From positions 34,935,734-34,999,733 of the forward strand of contig JARZZO010000014.1 of the NCBI GenBank assembly GCA_030544215.1: DNA of 64,000 nt, read 5' to 3'. Position numbers and translations under genes: made by a program. Position 1 is the first letter of the stretch, and each line of letters starts with the position of its first letter. Under the pieces are notes generated by a model. The model was not told where the DNA came from. It saw nothing but the letters and a program-made list of their open reading frames with translations, and searched no databases. Shown here one piece after another: positions 11,447 to 22,396 of the stretch. Source of the stretch: Zantedeschia hybrid cultivar. Taxonomy: Eukaryota > Streptophyta > Magnoliopsida > Alismatales > Araceae.

Positions 11447-12244
11447 TGTAGACACGCTAATTTGACTTCATATTTAGTAAATTTCATGTCACAATTATAG
11501 TGTCCTAAAATGGTTTGATTTTTAATCATTAATTATTTTTTATTAATTTTTCGAGATTTTCGCTGATTAACTTTCAGAATTAAATTCCTAAATTCATATA
11601 GATTTAAATGAAAAGCATCGCCTATGGGCGACGCCTTTTACTTCATAATCCGTCTGGATTTTCGATTTTGAATTTGAATTAATTTCCTAATTATCTAAAG
11701 CATGTTGCTCACGGATGACGCTTTTTAGGTTTCCTAATTATTTTTGGTTTCCCTTTCCGGATTTTCTTTTTATTTTGGCCCATTTAATTAGCTAAATGGC
11801 GCCCCAGATGGACGACGTGTTTCAAGCAGTTTCCTGATAAACATGATTTGACCGAGATAATCCGATTCCAACGGTTGGAAGGGTTCCAAAATTCCTTCCA
11901 TGTTTATCTAGGGCAAGTCCGAATGTGGACGAGAGCCCTTTTGAAGGCCAAACAACCCTAATTAAGGCTTCTATATATACATATGTACATTGGCCTTTGA
12001 AAAGGGTTGGCTATTGGTAAAGCGATCAACAGGAGTAAAGAACAAAAGAGGCTCTTCTTTTTCGGTCGGCCAAAAAAGAGAAACGAAGAACTCAATTTCT
12101 CCTAGTTGCAAGGTTAGTAAAGCGATCAGCATTTTCTCCTTTGAAGCCCACGGTTTCTGGCGATCACACTTAGTTTAGATTAGATTTATTATTCATATGA
12201 ACACTTGATATCAATTGATAGCACAACACTTTTTGAGCACCACA
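11447..12244 (+). mobile_element. LTR, same family as 5714-7000, internally shortened
   Basis: Starts TGTAGACACGC and ends GAGCACCACA. It aligns with the solo LTR at 5714-7000 over its first 550 bp and its last 200 bp, and lacks about 490 bp from the middle. It carries three hairpin units (11615-11634, 11700-11721, 11798-11817) and a TATA-like TATATATA near 11971. No 5-bp duplication is visible: GTAGC on the left versus ATGCC on the right. The right side joins directly to Athila integrase sequence. With the purine tract on its left it reads best as a 3' LTR. Confidence 0.8.
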
Positions 12245-13203
12245 ATGCCAAGCTGTAGGGAACATGGATAGAAAAGACATGATGCCACTCAATTCGATTC
12301 TAGTGGTTGAAATTTTTGATGCTTGGGGGATTGATTTTATGGGGCCTTTTCCACCATCTTTTGGACATGAGTACATCTTGGTGGCAGTGGATTATGTTTC
12401 CAAATGGATTGAAGCGATAGTGACCCAAACCACTGATCATAAAGTAGTCATAAAATTTGTCCATAAAAACATCTTCTCCAGGTTCGGCTGGTCCAAGGCT
12501 ATCATTAGTGATGGGAGTTCACACTTCACTCATTCCCAATTTCGATCTTTGCTCAAGAGATATGAGATTAATAAGCTTGCTACCCTATACTATCCCCAAA
12601 CTAGTGGCCAGGTAGAAGTATCCAATAGAGAGATCAAAAATATTTTGCCAAAGTCTGTTAAGCCCGGTAGGAAAGATTGGTATGAAGGATTAAATGATGC
12701 CTTATGGGCCTATCGGACTGCCTACAAAACTCCTATTAATATGTCCCCTTATAGGTTGATTTTTGGAAACGTCTGTCACCTCCCAGTGGGATTAGAACAT
12801 AGGGCATACATGGCGATCAAACAAGTCAATCTTGACTTAGCCCAAGCCGGTTCACATAGAACCCTGCAACTGAGTGAGTTAGATGAAATTTACAATAAAA
12901 CCTATGAAAATTCTAAGATCTATAAAGCCAAGACTAAAGCTTTTCATGACAAACACATTGTGAGGAAATCCTTCCATCCCAATCAAAAAGTTGGGCTCTT
13001 TAACTCTTGGCTGCACTTGTTTCCAGGAAAATTGAAATCAAGGTGGGATGGGCCATTCCTAGTGATTAAAGTTTTTGACCATGGTGCTGTCAATATCATG
13101 GATCCAAAAAATGGACAAACATTCACTATTAATGGGCAATGCTTAAAACCTTATATTGAAAATCTTCAGAATTGTTCACGGGAATCCATGGAGTTGTGGA
13201 TCC
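12245..13203 (+). pseudogene. Athila-lineage integrase, 5'-truncated (Athila-3)
   Basis: Starts abruptly after the LTR end within the QAVGN segment that follows the zinc finger, then encodes the integrase core. Landmarks are WGIDFMGPFPPSFGH (Asp), AIISDGSSHF (Asp) and TSGQVEVSNREI (Glu), then the GKLKSRWDGPF C-terminal block. It is about 75-80% identical by eye to the intact Athila-1 pol at 37860-41723. Near the C-terminus a one-base loss in the ...LSDPQ-type ending makes the frame run on to 13370 as unrelated sequence. Everything upstream in pol and gag is missing. Confidence 0.92.
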
Positions 13204-14159
13204 GCAATAAATGTGCTTGTGTCCGGCTGAGGACATTAAACTTAGCTTATTGGGAGGAAACACAATCTTCTCATTTTTCTGATTCCTTTTTCCTTTATGA
13301 ATTTTTAGGAAGCTGGTACCATCCACCTCGGTGTACATGGAGAAGTCTTTCTCATGCCTCAAGTAGTTAAGTAAAAGTTCGAATTACCCCACTCTCCACA
13401 AGAAGTCACGATAGGATGACTTTCGCACACACATGACATCTTGGAGAGAGTGGAAGATCCTGAAAGTGTAGCGTTGCTGGAGTTGACCCAAAGTGTAGGA
13501 TTACCCACTTTGTTTTTCTTTTTAGGTCAAACTAAAGGGAGGTTGGGATTCGTAACAAGGGACCAACCCACTCAGCACCCCAAGGAGGCGGTAATCTCGA
13601 AAAAGGGACAGTTACAAGCATGTAAACCAAATGATAAATAACAAAAGAGTCAAAGGAAGGAGGGTGGCAAAAAGTACACACCCCCACTTAGGCAAAGTAA
13701 AGAGGGTGGCAAAAAGTACGCACTCCCAAAGGCAGAAAGCACAACCAAATGAAAAAGCCGCGCTAAATCAAAAAGTCCCTTGCAACAAAATAAGACCAAA
13801 TCCTAAACAGAAAGTGTTGAGTCGGGACAAGAGCCGAAAAGCAAGCCTAGCCAACTGATCAGGAGGTCTCTCTTTTTCTTTCTCTCTCTCTCAGGTAGTT
13901 CTTCTCTAAGGGTCAGCAAAGGCAAGGATATACCAGAAAGGGTGGAAATGAACTTTAAGTATGTCAACTATTATGCACAATCACCTGTCCTGATCCCAAT
14001 TGTAGTGGGGGGAGAATGAGAACTTTGACTTAAATTGGCCACCATTTATTTGTGATAGACGTCCCTCAAAATGAAGTTTGATTTTCTATTGATCATAGTA
14101 GTCCTAATTTTTCACTATTTGTATTGCTAAGGGACTAGCAGTGATAAAGTTGGGGGGTG
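13204..14159 (+). other. Athila-3 3' non-coding region with polypurine tract
   Basis: Corresponds to 56505-57688 of Athila-2 and 36674-37859 of Athila-1. It contains two copies of the conserved GGTGGCAAAAAGTACGCAC-like motif (13663-13682 and 13705-13724). It ends with the polypurine tract AAGTTGGGGGGTG at 14147-14159 directly before the LTR. No envelope-like ORF is present. Confidence 0.8.
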
Positions 14160-14486
14160 TGATAATTATATATTTTTAAGTAATAAACAGATGAAATTTT
14201 TACATTACACTTGTGATTTTATGTACAAAATCATATGAAATGATAGATAAATCAGTGATCCTTTCAAATATATCAATTTTGTAAAAGTCGAAGTTGAAAA
14301 TATCATCATTTCATATGATTAATTGAGTGTCAATGGATTTGTGAGAATTCCATTATCAACAAAGGATTTTCGGTAATTGTCGAGGGTTTGATATACATCT
14401 AATAATTTATGTCCATGCAAAATCACAATTATTTACTGTAGGGGTATAATTTTATTTTATGTGGATGTAGGACATGAATGAGCCGA

Positions 14487-14540
14487 TGGCATAGTGGTTA
14501 GGCCACTTAAACTCTATTGAAGTGACCAGGGTTTGAATCT
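14487..14540 (+). promoter_or_regulatory. tRNA-like segment with RNA polymerase III A and B boxes inside the Athila-3 LTR
   Basis: A box TGGCATAGTGG at 14487-14497 fits the consensus TRGYNNANNGG exactly. B box GGTTTGAATCT at 14530-14540 differs from GGTTCGANTCC at two positions. The distance is normal for a tRNA. No complete cloverleaf is evident, so this is not a tRNA gene. A counterpart sits at the equivalent position in the Athila-2 LTR. Confidence 0.5.
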
Positions 14541-14841
14541 TGGTAAAAATAATGATTTATTTTTTATTGTGCTTTCTCTTCAAATGGGGCCCACATACCA
14601 ACTAAGAGAGAGGAAAGAGGGAATCTTAAAATTCAACAAGAGAGAGATTTCACCTCTTTAAAATTCAAATTTCAAAAAACCCGCTTATCTTGGAGGAGGT
14701 TCCTTCAATTAAGAGGAGATTAGTTTTAAATTCAAAATTCAAAATTTTTTATTTGGGTGCCAAGTTTTTAAATTCAAAATTCTCTCTGGACCTATAAATC
14801 CTAAGGTTTTTCATAGACTCTTCATTCCCTGAATTTTTTAA

Positions 14842-15112
14842 AACTCTCTCTCTCTCTCTCTCTTTCTCCCCTCCTCCCCCCCAGCCGCACTCTCTCTTTC
14901 TCTCTCCGTCTTCCTCTCGACATTGTTTTCTCTCTCTTTTCCCTTTCCCATCGAACTCTCTCTCTCTTCCTCCCTCTCTCTCTATGCCTATAGTCTCTCT
15001 CTGTCTCGCTTTTTCTCTCTCTCTCTCTCTCTCTTTTTATGCTTTCTCTCTTCTCTACCTCTCCCTTTCTCCCTCTCTATGTCTCTCTCTTCTCTCTCTC
15101 TCTCTCTGTCCT
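14842..15112 (+). repeat. CT-rich microsatellite tract
   Basis: Long runs of (CT)n interrupted by CCCT and TTTC. In the Athila LTR this lies just downstream of the TATA-like site, so it would be a pyrimidine-rich 5' leader of the transcript. Confidence 0.9.
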
Positions 15113-15900
15113 ACCTTGCTGCCAGACGGGCACTACGCAGCACTCGTGCAGAACTCGCGTGGCTGGGCATCATCGCCCGTGTCTTCCAGCATCGCCCGCC
15201 GCATTGCCACGTGGCACCCCTAGGGCGCCTCCCACTCGGCTTCCTCCTGCCATGCACCCCTGCCCAGCATCGCCCGCCGCGTCGCCATGCAGTGCTCCTG
15301 GGGCGCCTCCCGCTTGACTGCCTCCTACTACGCACCTGCTTCTGATGCTGCGCCTAGGTGCCCGATGCCCACACCCCTTACCTGCAGTGCCAGTGCCGCT
15401 CAGCTGTGTGCCCAAGCTCCCGCCTACACCCACATGCACTTGGCCGCTTGTCAAGAGCCTTGCTATCCTTTTATGTTTCTTTATGTTTCCCATTAATTTT
15501 GTTCTAGTACTTTTCATATTTTAGTTAATTTGTTCTAAGTGTATTAGGTGGCATTTCTTTTATTTCTTCGAAGAACCATTGTAATCTTTCTTATTTCAAT
15601 AATAGTAATCAAGTTGTTCTTCTTTTTAATCTTATAGTTATTTCTACTGCTTTTCTAGATTGAAATTATTTAGTTAGATTTGCATGTTTTGCTCAATCTC
15701 ATTAATTAGTTGATTATATTTTAGTGGTATTTTCTAGGTGTTAACTAGGAGGCCGTTGGTGTCTCCTGTTCTATACATCTGAGGGTTGCACAGTCCGTCG
15801 AATATTAATGGAAATTAAACTTGATAAAGTCCATGTCTTATTTTTAATTAATAATTGAGCATCTGCTAATTATTTATTTAAATTTCTCCTGTAGGCAAGA

Positions 15901-16900
15901 ATGTCGTCGAATAACCCACTTTATGGCATACTGGATGCCAACAAGCTGATTGGAGCCAACTATTGTGACTGGCTTAGGAACATGTGGATTGTCTATAGGT
16001 CTGAGTAGATTGCATATGTCTTGAAAGATCGGGCCCCGCCTGAATCAATATTAGATGCACCTGAGGAGGATATGATTGCATATGAGAAGTGGAAGAAGAA
16101 TTCCACTCTAGTCCAATGCTACATATTGGCTTCTATGAGCAATGAGTTATAGAGGCAACATGAGAAGATAGATGCTAAATCCATCTTACTCCACTTGAAG
16201 GAGCTATTTGAGGAGTAGAGCAACACCAAAAGGTATGAGATATCCAAGAACATGTTTAGGGATCGTATGGCAGATAGCTCTTCAGTGCAGACCCATGTGC
16301 TGAAGATAATAGCGTAGATTAAAAGGCTGGCTGTGCTTAGGGTTGAACTCCCCAATTAAATGAGCACCAACCTTGTTCTTCAATCACTCTCGGATTCACA
16401 TTCTCAGCTCATTGTTAACTTTAACATGAACTACACTGGCTAAGCTCCTTCACATGCTCAAAACTGTAAAGGACAACTTCAGAAGGAAAATCCCACTATC
16501 TTTATGTTTGGTAAGACCAACGAGAAGAGGAAAGCAGTCTAGGCCCTTAAAAAAAATTCAAGTTACACTGGCTGAGCACATTTAATATGCTCAAAACTGC
16601 AAAGGGCAACTTTAGAAGGAAAAGCCCCCTATCTTTATGGTTGGTAAGACCAACAAGAAGAGGAAAGCAGTCCAGACTTTTAAGAAAGGCAATGGAAAGA
16701 AGCAGAACAAGTAAAAGCCATCTCCTAAGAAGGATAAGGGCAAGGGAGTAGAGAACGGTGAATGTTTCTACTGTCACCAAAAGGGACACTGGAGGAGGAA
16801 CTACAAGGAGTACCTCATAGAGAAAGCTCAGGAAAAGGCAAAGCTTGGAGAAGCTTTAGATATCTATATGATAGATATACATTTGTCTGTTAAAGATTCT
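15901..16900 (+). pseudogene. Ty1/copia gag pseudogene
   Basis: Begins ATG at 15901 with the typical copia gag opening, ILDANKLIGANYCDWLRNMWIV, and includes the YEKWKKN-type region. Several in-frame TAG codons follow. An in-frame 132-bp duplication (16432-16695) lies before the nucleocapsid. The zinc knuckle CFYCHQKGHWRRNY at about 16762 has Tyr in place of the last Cys of CX2CX4HX4C. Gag would form the virus-like particle. No tRNA-Met primer site or 5' LTR is recognisable upstream. Subfamily Tork/TAR-like by appearance, not certain. Confidence 0.85.
16432..16695 (+). repeat. In-frame tandem duplication, two 132-bp units, in copia gag
   Basis: Units 16432-16563 and 16564-16695 both start TACACTGGCT. 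They share CATGCTCAAAACTG, GGTAAGACCAAC and GAAGAGGAAAGCAGTC, with perhaps 15-20% divergence. The period equals 44 codons. Confidence 0.85.
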
Positions 16901-19900
16901 ACATGTTGGGTATTATATATTAGATGCGCTTCTTATGTCTGCAATGACGTGTAGGTGCTGACAAATAAGTGAAAGTTGAGTAAAGGTGAGGTGGACTTGA
17001 GGCTGGAAAATGGCGCAAAAGTTATGATGCTCGCTGTAGATAAGGTGGACCTCAAGCTTCCATCCAGAGATAGGATCATTTTACATGATTGTCATTATGT
17101 TCCTAGCATCATAAATAACATTACTTATGTTTCTAGTTTGGATAGAATATGATACATATTCACTATTGAGAATAATAGTTGTTCAATTTATTATGGTATT
17201 AAACTTATTGCTTTAGCAAATTTGGTTAATAGTTTGTGCATGTTCGATGTTTCTTATGATTCTCGCCGCCTCGAAAGAGCTCCTAAGAGGAGCAAGAATG
17301 GTGTGAACCAAGCTTACTTATGGTATTGTAGGCTTGGACCCATTAATGAGAACATACTCTAGAAGTTGCACAAAAATGGATACTTGGATCCATTCGACTA
17401 TGAATCGTTTGCAACTTGTGGATTCTATTTGATGGGTAATTTGGCTAAGTCTCCATTCACTAGACATGGAGCGAGGGCAAAAGTCGTATTGGAATTGATA
17501 CATTTTGATGTATGTGGTCCAGTGCCTACTCAAGTCAAAGGTGATTTCTCATACTTCATTACTTTTATAGATGACTTCTCAAGATTCGGCTCTGTGTACT
17601 TAAAGAAGTAAAAGTCGAAAACCTTTAAGAAGTTCAAGGAATTTAAGAATGAAATGGAAAGAAAATAGGAAAGAGTATTAAAACTTTTGATTGGATCGAG
17701 GAGGGGAATACTTGAGTACGGATTTTAAACAATTCTTGAAGGATAATAGCATCCTTTCTCAGTGGACTTCCATATACACCTCAGATGATTGGTGTGTCAG
17801 AAAGGATGAATCACACCCTGTTATACATAGTGCAATCTATGATGAGCTTTTCACAATTACCAGTATCTCTCTAGTGATATACGCTAGAGTCAGCCACATA
17901 TTGAATAGGGGTTCCCAACAAGTCTATTACTTCCACTTTATATGAGATATGGAAGGGGAGGAAGTCCAACTTTAACCATGTTAAAGTCTGGGGCTATCCT
18001 ACCCATGTAAAGAGACATGACCTAGACAAACTGGAATCTCGAACCGACAGGTGTAAGTTTATGGGATGCCCAAAAGAGACTTTTGGGTATTACTTTTATC
18101 ATGCTGGTGAACAAAAGATGTGTTTCTAGGAGAGTTGTTTTCCTGGAAGACGAATACCTCCTCAAGGAGGACAGTGGGAGTAAACTAGTTCTAGAAGAAG
18201 TTCTAGATCTACATACTATACATGGCTCATCAGATGAACCATTAGTTCATGAACATGTTCAAAAGTACACATAAGAACCACGTAGGTTTGCTAGGGTACC
18301 GAGACAACCGGAAAGATATATGGGACATATCAGTGAGGGTGACTCTAACATGCACTATAATGAGGATGATGATCCGAAGACCTACTAGGAGGCCAATGAG
18401 AGCTTTGAAGTCGGAAAATGGTGAGAAGCCATAAACTCTGAGATACAGTCCATGTACACCAACCAAGTTTGGGACTGAAGGACTTGCCTGAGTGTAGTGT
18501 ATCTAACGGATGCAAGTAGATCTTTAAGAGAAAGATTGGTGCAAATAGACAAATTGACAGTTATAAGGCAACGTTGGTGGCAAAGAGATATCATCAAAGG
18601 CAAGGAATTGACTATAATGAGACTTTCTTACTAGTTGTCATGATAAAGTTGATCAGAGTTCTTCTCACCATCGCCGCACACTATGATTACAAGATCTAAC
18701 AAATGAATGTGAAGACAGTCTTCCTCAATGAAAACCTTGAGAAAGAGGTGTATGTAAGGGTTATACATCTAAGAAGTTTCGAAATAAAGTGTGCAAGCTT
18801 CAAAGATCCATTTATAGATTGAAGCAAGCATCCCAGAGCTGGAACATAAGATTTGATGAGGCCATCAAGTCTTATAACTTCATTAACAATGAAAATGAGA
18901 CTTACATATACGAGAGGACTAGTGGGAGTGCAGTCACCTTTCTGGTACTTTACGTTGATAACATTGGGAATGATGTATCGATGTTATCATTGGTAAAGGT
19001 TTGGTTGTCAAAGAACTTCTTTATGAAGGATTTGAGATAAGCATCCTACATATTGGGAATATAGATTTATAGAGATAGATCAAAGAGGATGCTTGACTTG
19101 ACCTAATCTATGTACATAGACACCATTGTCAAAAGATTTGACATGAAAATTCTAAGAGAGGTCTCATACCAATGAGACATAGAATTTATCTCTGTAAGGA
19201 GAAGTCTCCTAAGACTCCTGAACAAAGGGCATTTATGGATGGAGTACTCTATGCCTCTGTTATAGGATCTATTACATATGCTACGGTATGTACAAGGCCG
19301 GATATGGCGTATACTCTAAGTGTTATGAGTAAGTATCAGGCGAATCCATGTGATGCACACTAGAAGGCCGTAAAATGTATCCTTAAATGTTTGAAAATGA
19401 CTAAGAATATGTTTCTAATCTATAAAGGAGGTGATTTAAAGCTGCGAGAATACACTTACTCAAGCTTCCAGTCTGATCTGGATGAGAGCAAGTCTACTTC
19501 CGGATTTGTGTTTACACTGAATAGGGGCAAAGTGAGTGAAGAATTTCAAGTAGGAAATCATTGCAGTTCGACGACAGAAGCTGAATATTGCTATAGTTGA
19601 AGCCGCCATGGAAGTTGTTTGGATGAAGAAGTTCATTGCCAACCCTAGTGCAGTGCGAAGTATATCTGATCCCATCCCTTTGTTGTATGACCATAATGAG
19701 GTGATAGCTCAAGCAAAAGAGCCACAACCTCATTAGAAGTCAAATCGCATTCTGCGGCACTTTCACCTGATCGGAGAGATTATTGCAAGAGGAGATATTT
19801 TGGTGGAAAGAATTCCATCAGCTGACGACATAGCAGATCAACTGACGAAACTATTGACTCAAATCATGTTTGAGCATCACCTAAACAACATAAAGGTGAT

Positions 19901-19920
19901 TGGCTTTAGTCCAAGTGGGA
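16901..19920 (+). pseudogene. Ty1/copia pol pseudogene (protease, integrase, RT, RNase H)
   Basis: The order of domains is copia-type, with integrase before RT. The protease site is eroded. The pre-integrase zinc region (YLWYCRLG...FATCGFYLMG) lies at 17315-17440 and has lost key Cys/His residues. The integrase core has HFDVCGPV near 17510 and DRGGEYLS near 17695. RT fragments read YKATLVAKRYHQ near 18565, LQRSIYRLKQASQSWN (18795-18845) and LVLYVDNI near 18950, where the YVDD catalytic motif is YVDN. RNase H shows RPDMAYTLSVMSKYQ near 19310, then STTEAEY near 19575 and AKEPQPH near 19715. There are many stops and frameshifts; it cannot be functional. Confidence 0.88.
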
Positions 19921-19922
19921 TA
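19911..19922 (+). other. Polypurine tract of the copia element
   Basis: CCAAGTGGGATAT, the usual copia plus-strand primer context, immediately precedes the TG of the LTR at 19924. Confidence 0.75.
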
Positions 19923-19923
19923 T

Positions 19924-21540
19924 TGTTAGTATTATATGTGGCCGTCAAGCCAACCACATACATTGTACAATCTTGTTAAATTATTTATAATAACAATGAC
20001 ATTTTATTCATTATGTGTAAATTGTATTCTTTTAACCGTTTTATAGTGAAGTTCATGAATGTGTGCCATAGTGGTCAAATTATGATGAGATCATAATAAT
20101 GAGATTGATGACTTTTAAATATACATTTTTAAGTGTTCCTAGTCAGAAGATAGTTAAGAAGAATTTCAAATATCCGGTAACACTAATACATGTTACTCCT
20201 GCTTATTTGATGAATGTGACTGGTCTCATAGTCACTTGTGTGGAGACACTAAGGCGAACTTGTATATGCTCATCAGTGAATGAGTTCATTAAACTAATCC
20301 ATCTTGAATTGTTGGATGGTAATTTACCTAACTATCAGCCAGTATGATTCAATGTCATAGTTGCGTGTTAGTCCTTAGACCTGAGACACCAAAAACACCA
20401 TATTGGTAGACTTCTAGACTTTGACATTGACTAAAAGATCTATAACCATAGTGTTCTAATCAGCCAAGTGATCCAGTTCAACAAAATACCTTCGAAGGTG
20501 ATTAAGTGTTCAATATGGGATCATTCGCTGTCGATAATTAAATAGAGAATGCTCTAAGTAAGATGCACAGGAGTCTCTGGCCAGGAGTGACACTATATTA
20601 GTAAAGGAGTTTTATGATATTATACAATGATATATAATCCAAGTGTGTTGATCGACAAGGGTTTGATAGTTGACTATACCATAGGTTAACTTAAGAGCAT
20701 TATATGGATGGAGGATTATAGCCACATGGTAACTGATGACGGAAATGTTCCTTGAGCAGGTTGCTAAACCCTATTACCTTCTGGGATAATGTGGTGTTGC
20801 TTGGCACCCAACTTGATTGGAAGCCTAGTCGATTATTATGATATAGTAATTCAATTAATTAATTATTTAATATGAGATATTAAATTAATTAATTTAAGTC
20901 AGTAAAAGGTTATTGGACTAAATGGGCCAAAAAACTGACTGGTACTTGGGCTTAGAGGGTGACACACACAAAGATTCTAAGTTGATAGTATTTAAGTAGA
21001 TTTTATAATAATTTGGGGACTTTTATGAAAAAGTCGTCCAATTATTATAAATAAGCGCTGAGAGGGAACCCTAGGCCAAGCTGAAGGGTACCCCCCAGAT
21101 TAGGCCGCTTCTCTCTTTCTCTCTCTCCCTCTCTCTCTCTCTCACCCCAACGCCCAGAATGAAAGCGGCTTCCCCTTTCCTCTCTCTTTCACCCGCCATT
21201 TCTCAACCATCGGGAACTTTTCTGCATGCCACGAGCACTATCATGGAGGAGGAACGTCGGCAAAAGCATCGATTTGGATAAGGGAGCAAGGACGAACCAT
21301 CAAGCGGATGATCGCGTGTGCTAGAGGCCGAGCACCTACATCACTAGCGACATTGCTCCTTCGGAATCACATGATCCCAGATACAACTTTGCACAAGATG
21401 ATGTTTGATCACTATTTAGTTTAATTCTCTCGAAACGGATCTTCGAGAGTGGGCGGGTTAAAATTTTATTATATGTTTCTATTGTGTTCTTTGCCTTCCC
21501 GCCCTGATCCTTATAAAGATGAGAGACAACGAGCCAAACA
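19924..21540 (+). mobile_element. Copia 3' LTR, about 1617 bp
   Basis: Starts TGTTAGTATTATATG after the polypurine tract. The end at 21540 (GAGCCAAACA) is inferred by alignment with the related LTR fragment on - at 53937-55244, which ends CCCAACA. Strong similarity between the two includes GTGACTGGTCTCATAGTCAC and the following GTGTGGAGACAC segment (20217-20249). TATTATAAATAAGC near 21038 may be the TATA box, followed by a CT-rich leader. Confidence 0.75.
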
Positions 21541-22396
21541 TACAAAAAACACAAGACTTTATATTGGTTCATAAAGGATACATACCCCCTGCTAGTCACA
21601 CAAGCATCCTTTACACAACCTGAAAGAGAAGCAACACAACACCTAGCCTCAACTGGTCTTTCCTACTCAGTAAATTTAAAAAAAAAAAAAAAAATTACTA
21701 CATTGCTCTCTACCATTTGATCTACAACAAGGGTTCCCTTTTATTCATAGCGTCTCAATCTTTCTTAGATGCTAAGGGTTCTAGAAATTAGAGGATGATC
21801 CAAACACATAAATAGAGTGGGTTAAATATATTAAAAGATCAAAGATTAGGTTCCATAGTTCATAGATCAATATTCATAGTTTTTCATAAATTGTTACTAA
21901 GAAAATAGCATACTCTTCTTAAATAAATACCAAACAGATTTAGAAATTCACCAAACATTATGGTCATCGTTTTTAAGTCATATAACGTGTCTACAAAGTT
22001 TCATTGGAATATGGGTTTGTTTATTGATGAGATTGAATAAAGAAGGGCATACCTTGAAAAGACTCTCTTGGACTAAAAAATCATCCATATTCTCTATGCT
22101 TTGTCTCCTTCTTAACCAGTGAAAAAGTGAAAGTATCTTATAAGTCAGTCCCAAACCAACCGTCCTAACTTAAAAGTAATGCATAAGAATAATGCGACCA
22201 TACATACCCCATTGTACAAATATTCATTCAGATGGAATACTTAATAGTGAAAACATAAGTAATTAATGGGAATTAGGCGACACTATTCCACTCATGTTGG
22301 AGCTGAGTGGTTAAGGTGAGGTAAAGACTCTACGGGAAAACCTATAAGGAGAAAGAGGCCTGAGTGGGGTGTTCACTCTTGAACAGTTTTTGTATT
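21541..22396. other. Non-coding sequence, nothing recognised
   Basis: AT-rich with a 16-base A run at 21679-21694. Around 22297-22330 the sequence GAGCTGAGTGGTTAAGG resembles the 5' part of a tRNA (A-box-like), but no B box or cloverleaf follows. No ORF supported. Confidence 0.5.

Larger units (their letters stand above)
14160..15880 (+). mobile_element. Athila-3 3' LTR (right end not resolved)
   Basis: Begins TGATAATTATAT right after the polypurine tract and resembles the start of the Athila-2 LTR at 57689 (ATAGCATGGAATGATAGATAA-type stretch near 14230). It contains tRNA-like boxes (14487-14540), a TATA-like CCTATAAATCC at 14790, and a long CT microsatellite. A GC-rich block (15115-15450) follows, then an AT-rich tail. 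The expected CGATCA end is not found before the copia gag begins at 15901, so the end is diverged or lost. ORFs here are low-complexity translations and are not called. Confidence 0.65.

Noticed and set aside
13631..13858. 75-codon basic ORF
   Set aside because: Lies in the Athila 3' non-coding region over the repeated motif; the equivalent regions of the other two copies have no such frame.
14923..15517. Several overlapping ORFs of 70-140 codons
   Set aside because: They translate a CT microsatellite and a GC-rich LTR block in several frames; no domain.
22290..22335. Possible tRNA gene (GAGCTGAGTGGTTAAGG)
   Set aside because: Only an A-box-like segment; no B box, anticodon stem or acceptor pairing follows.
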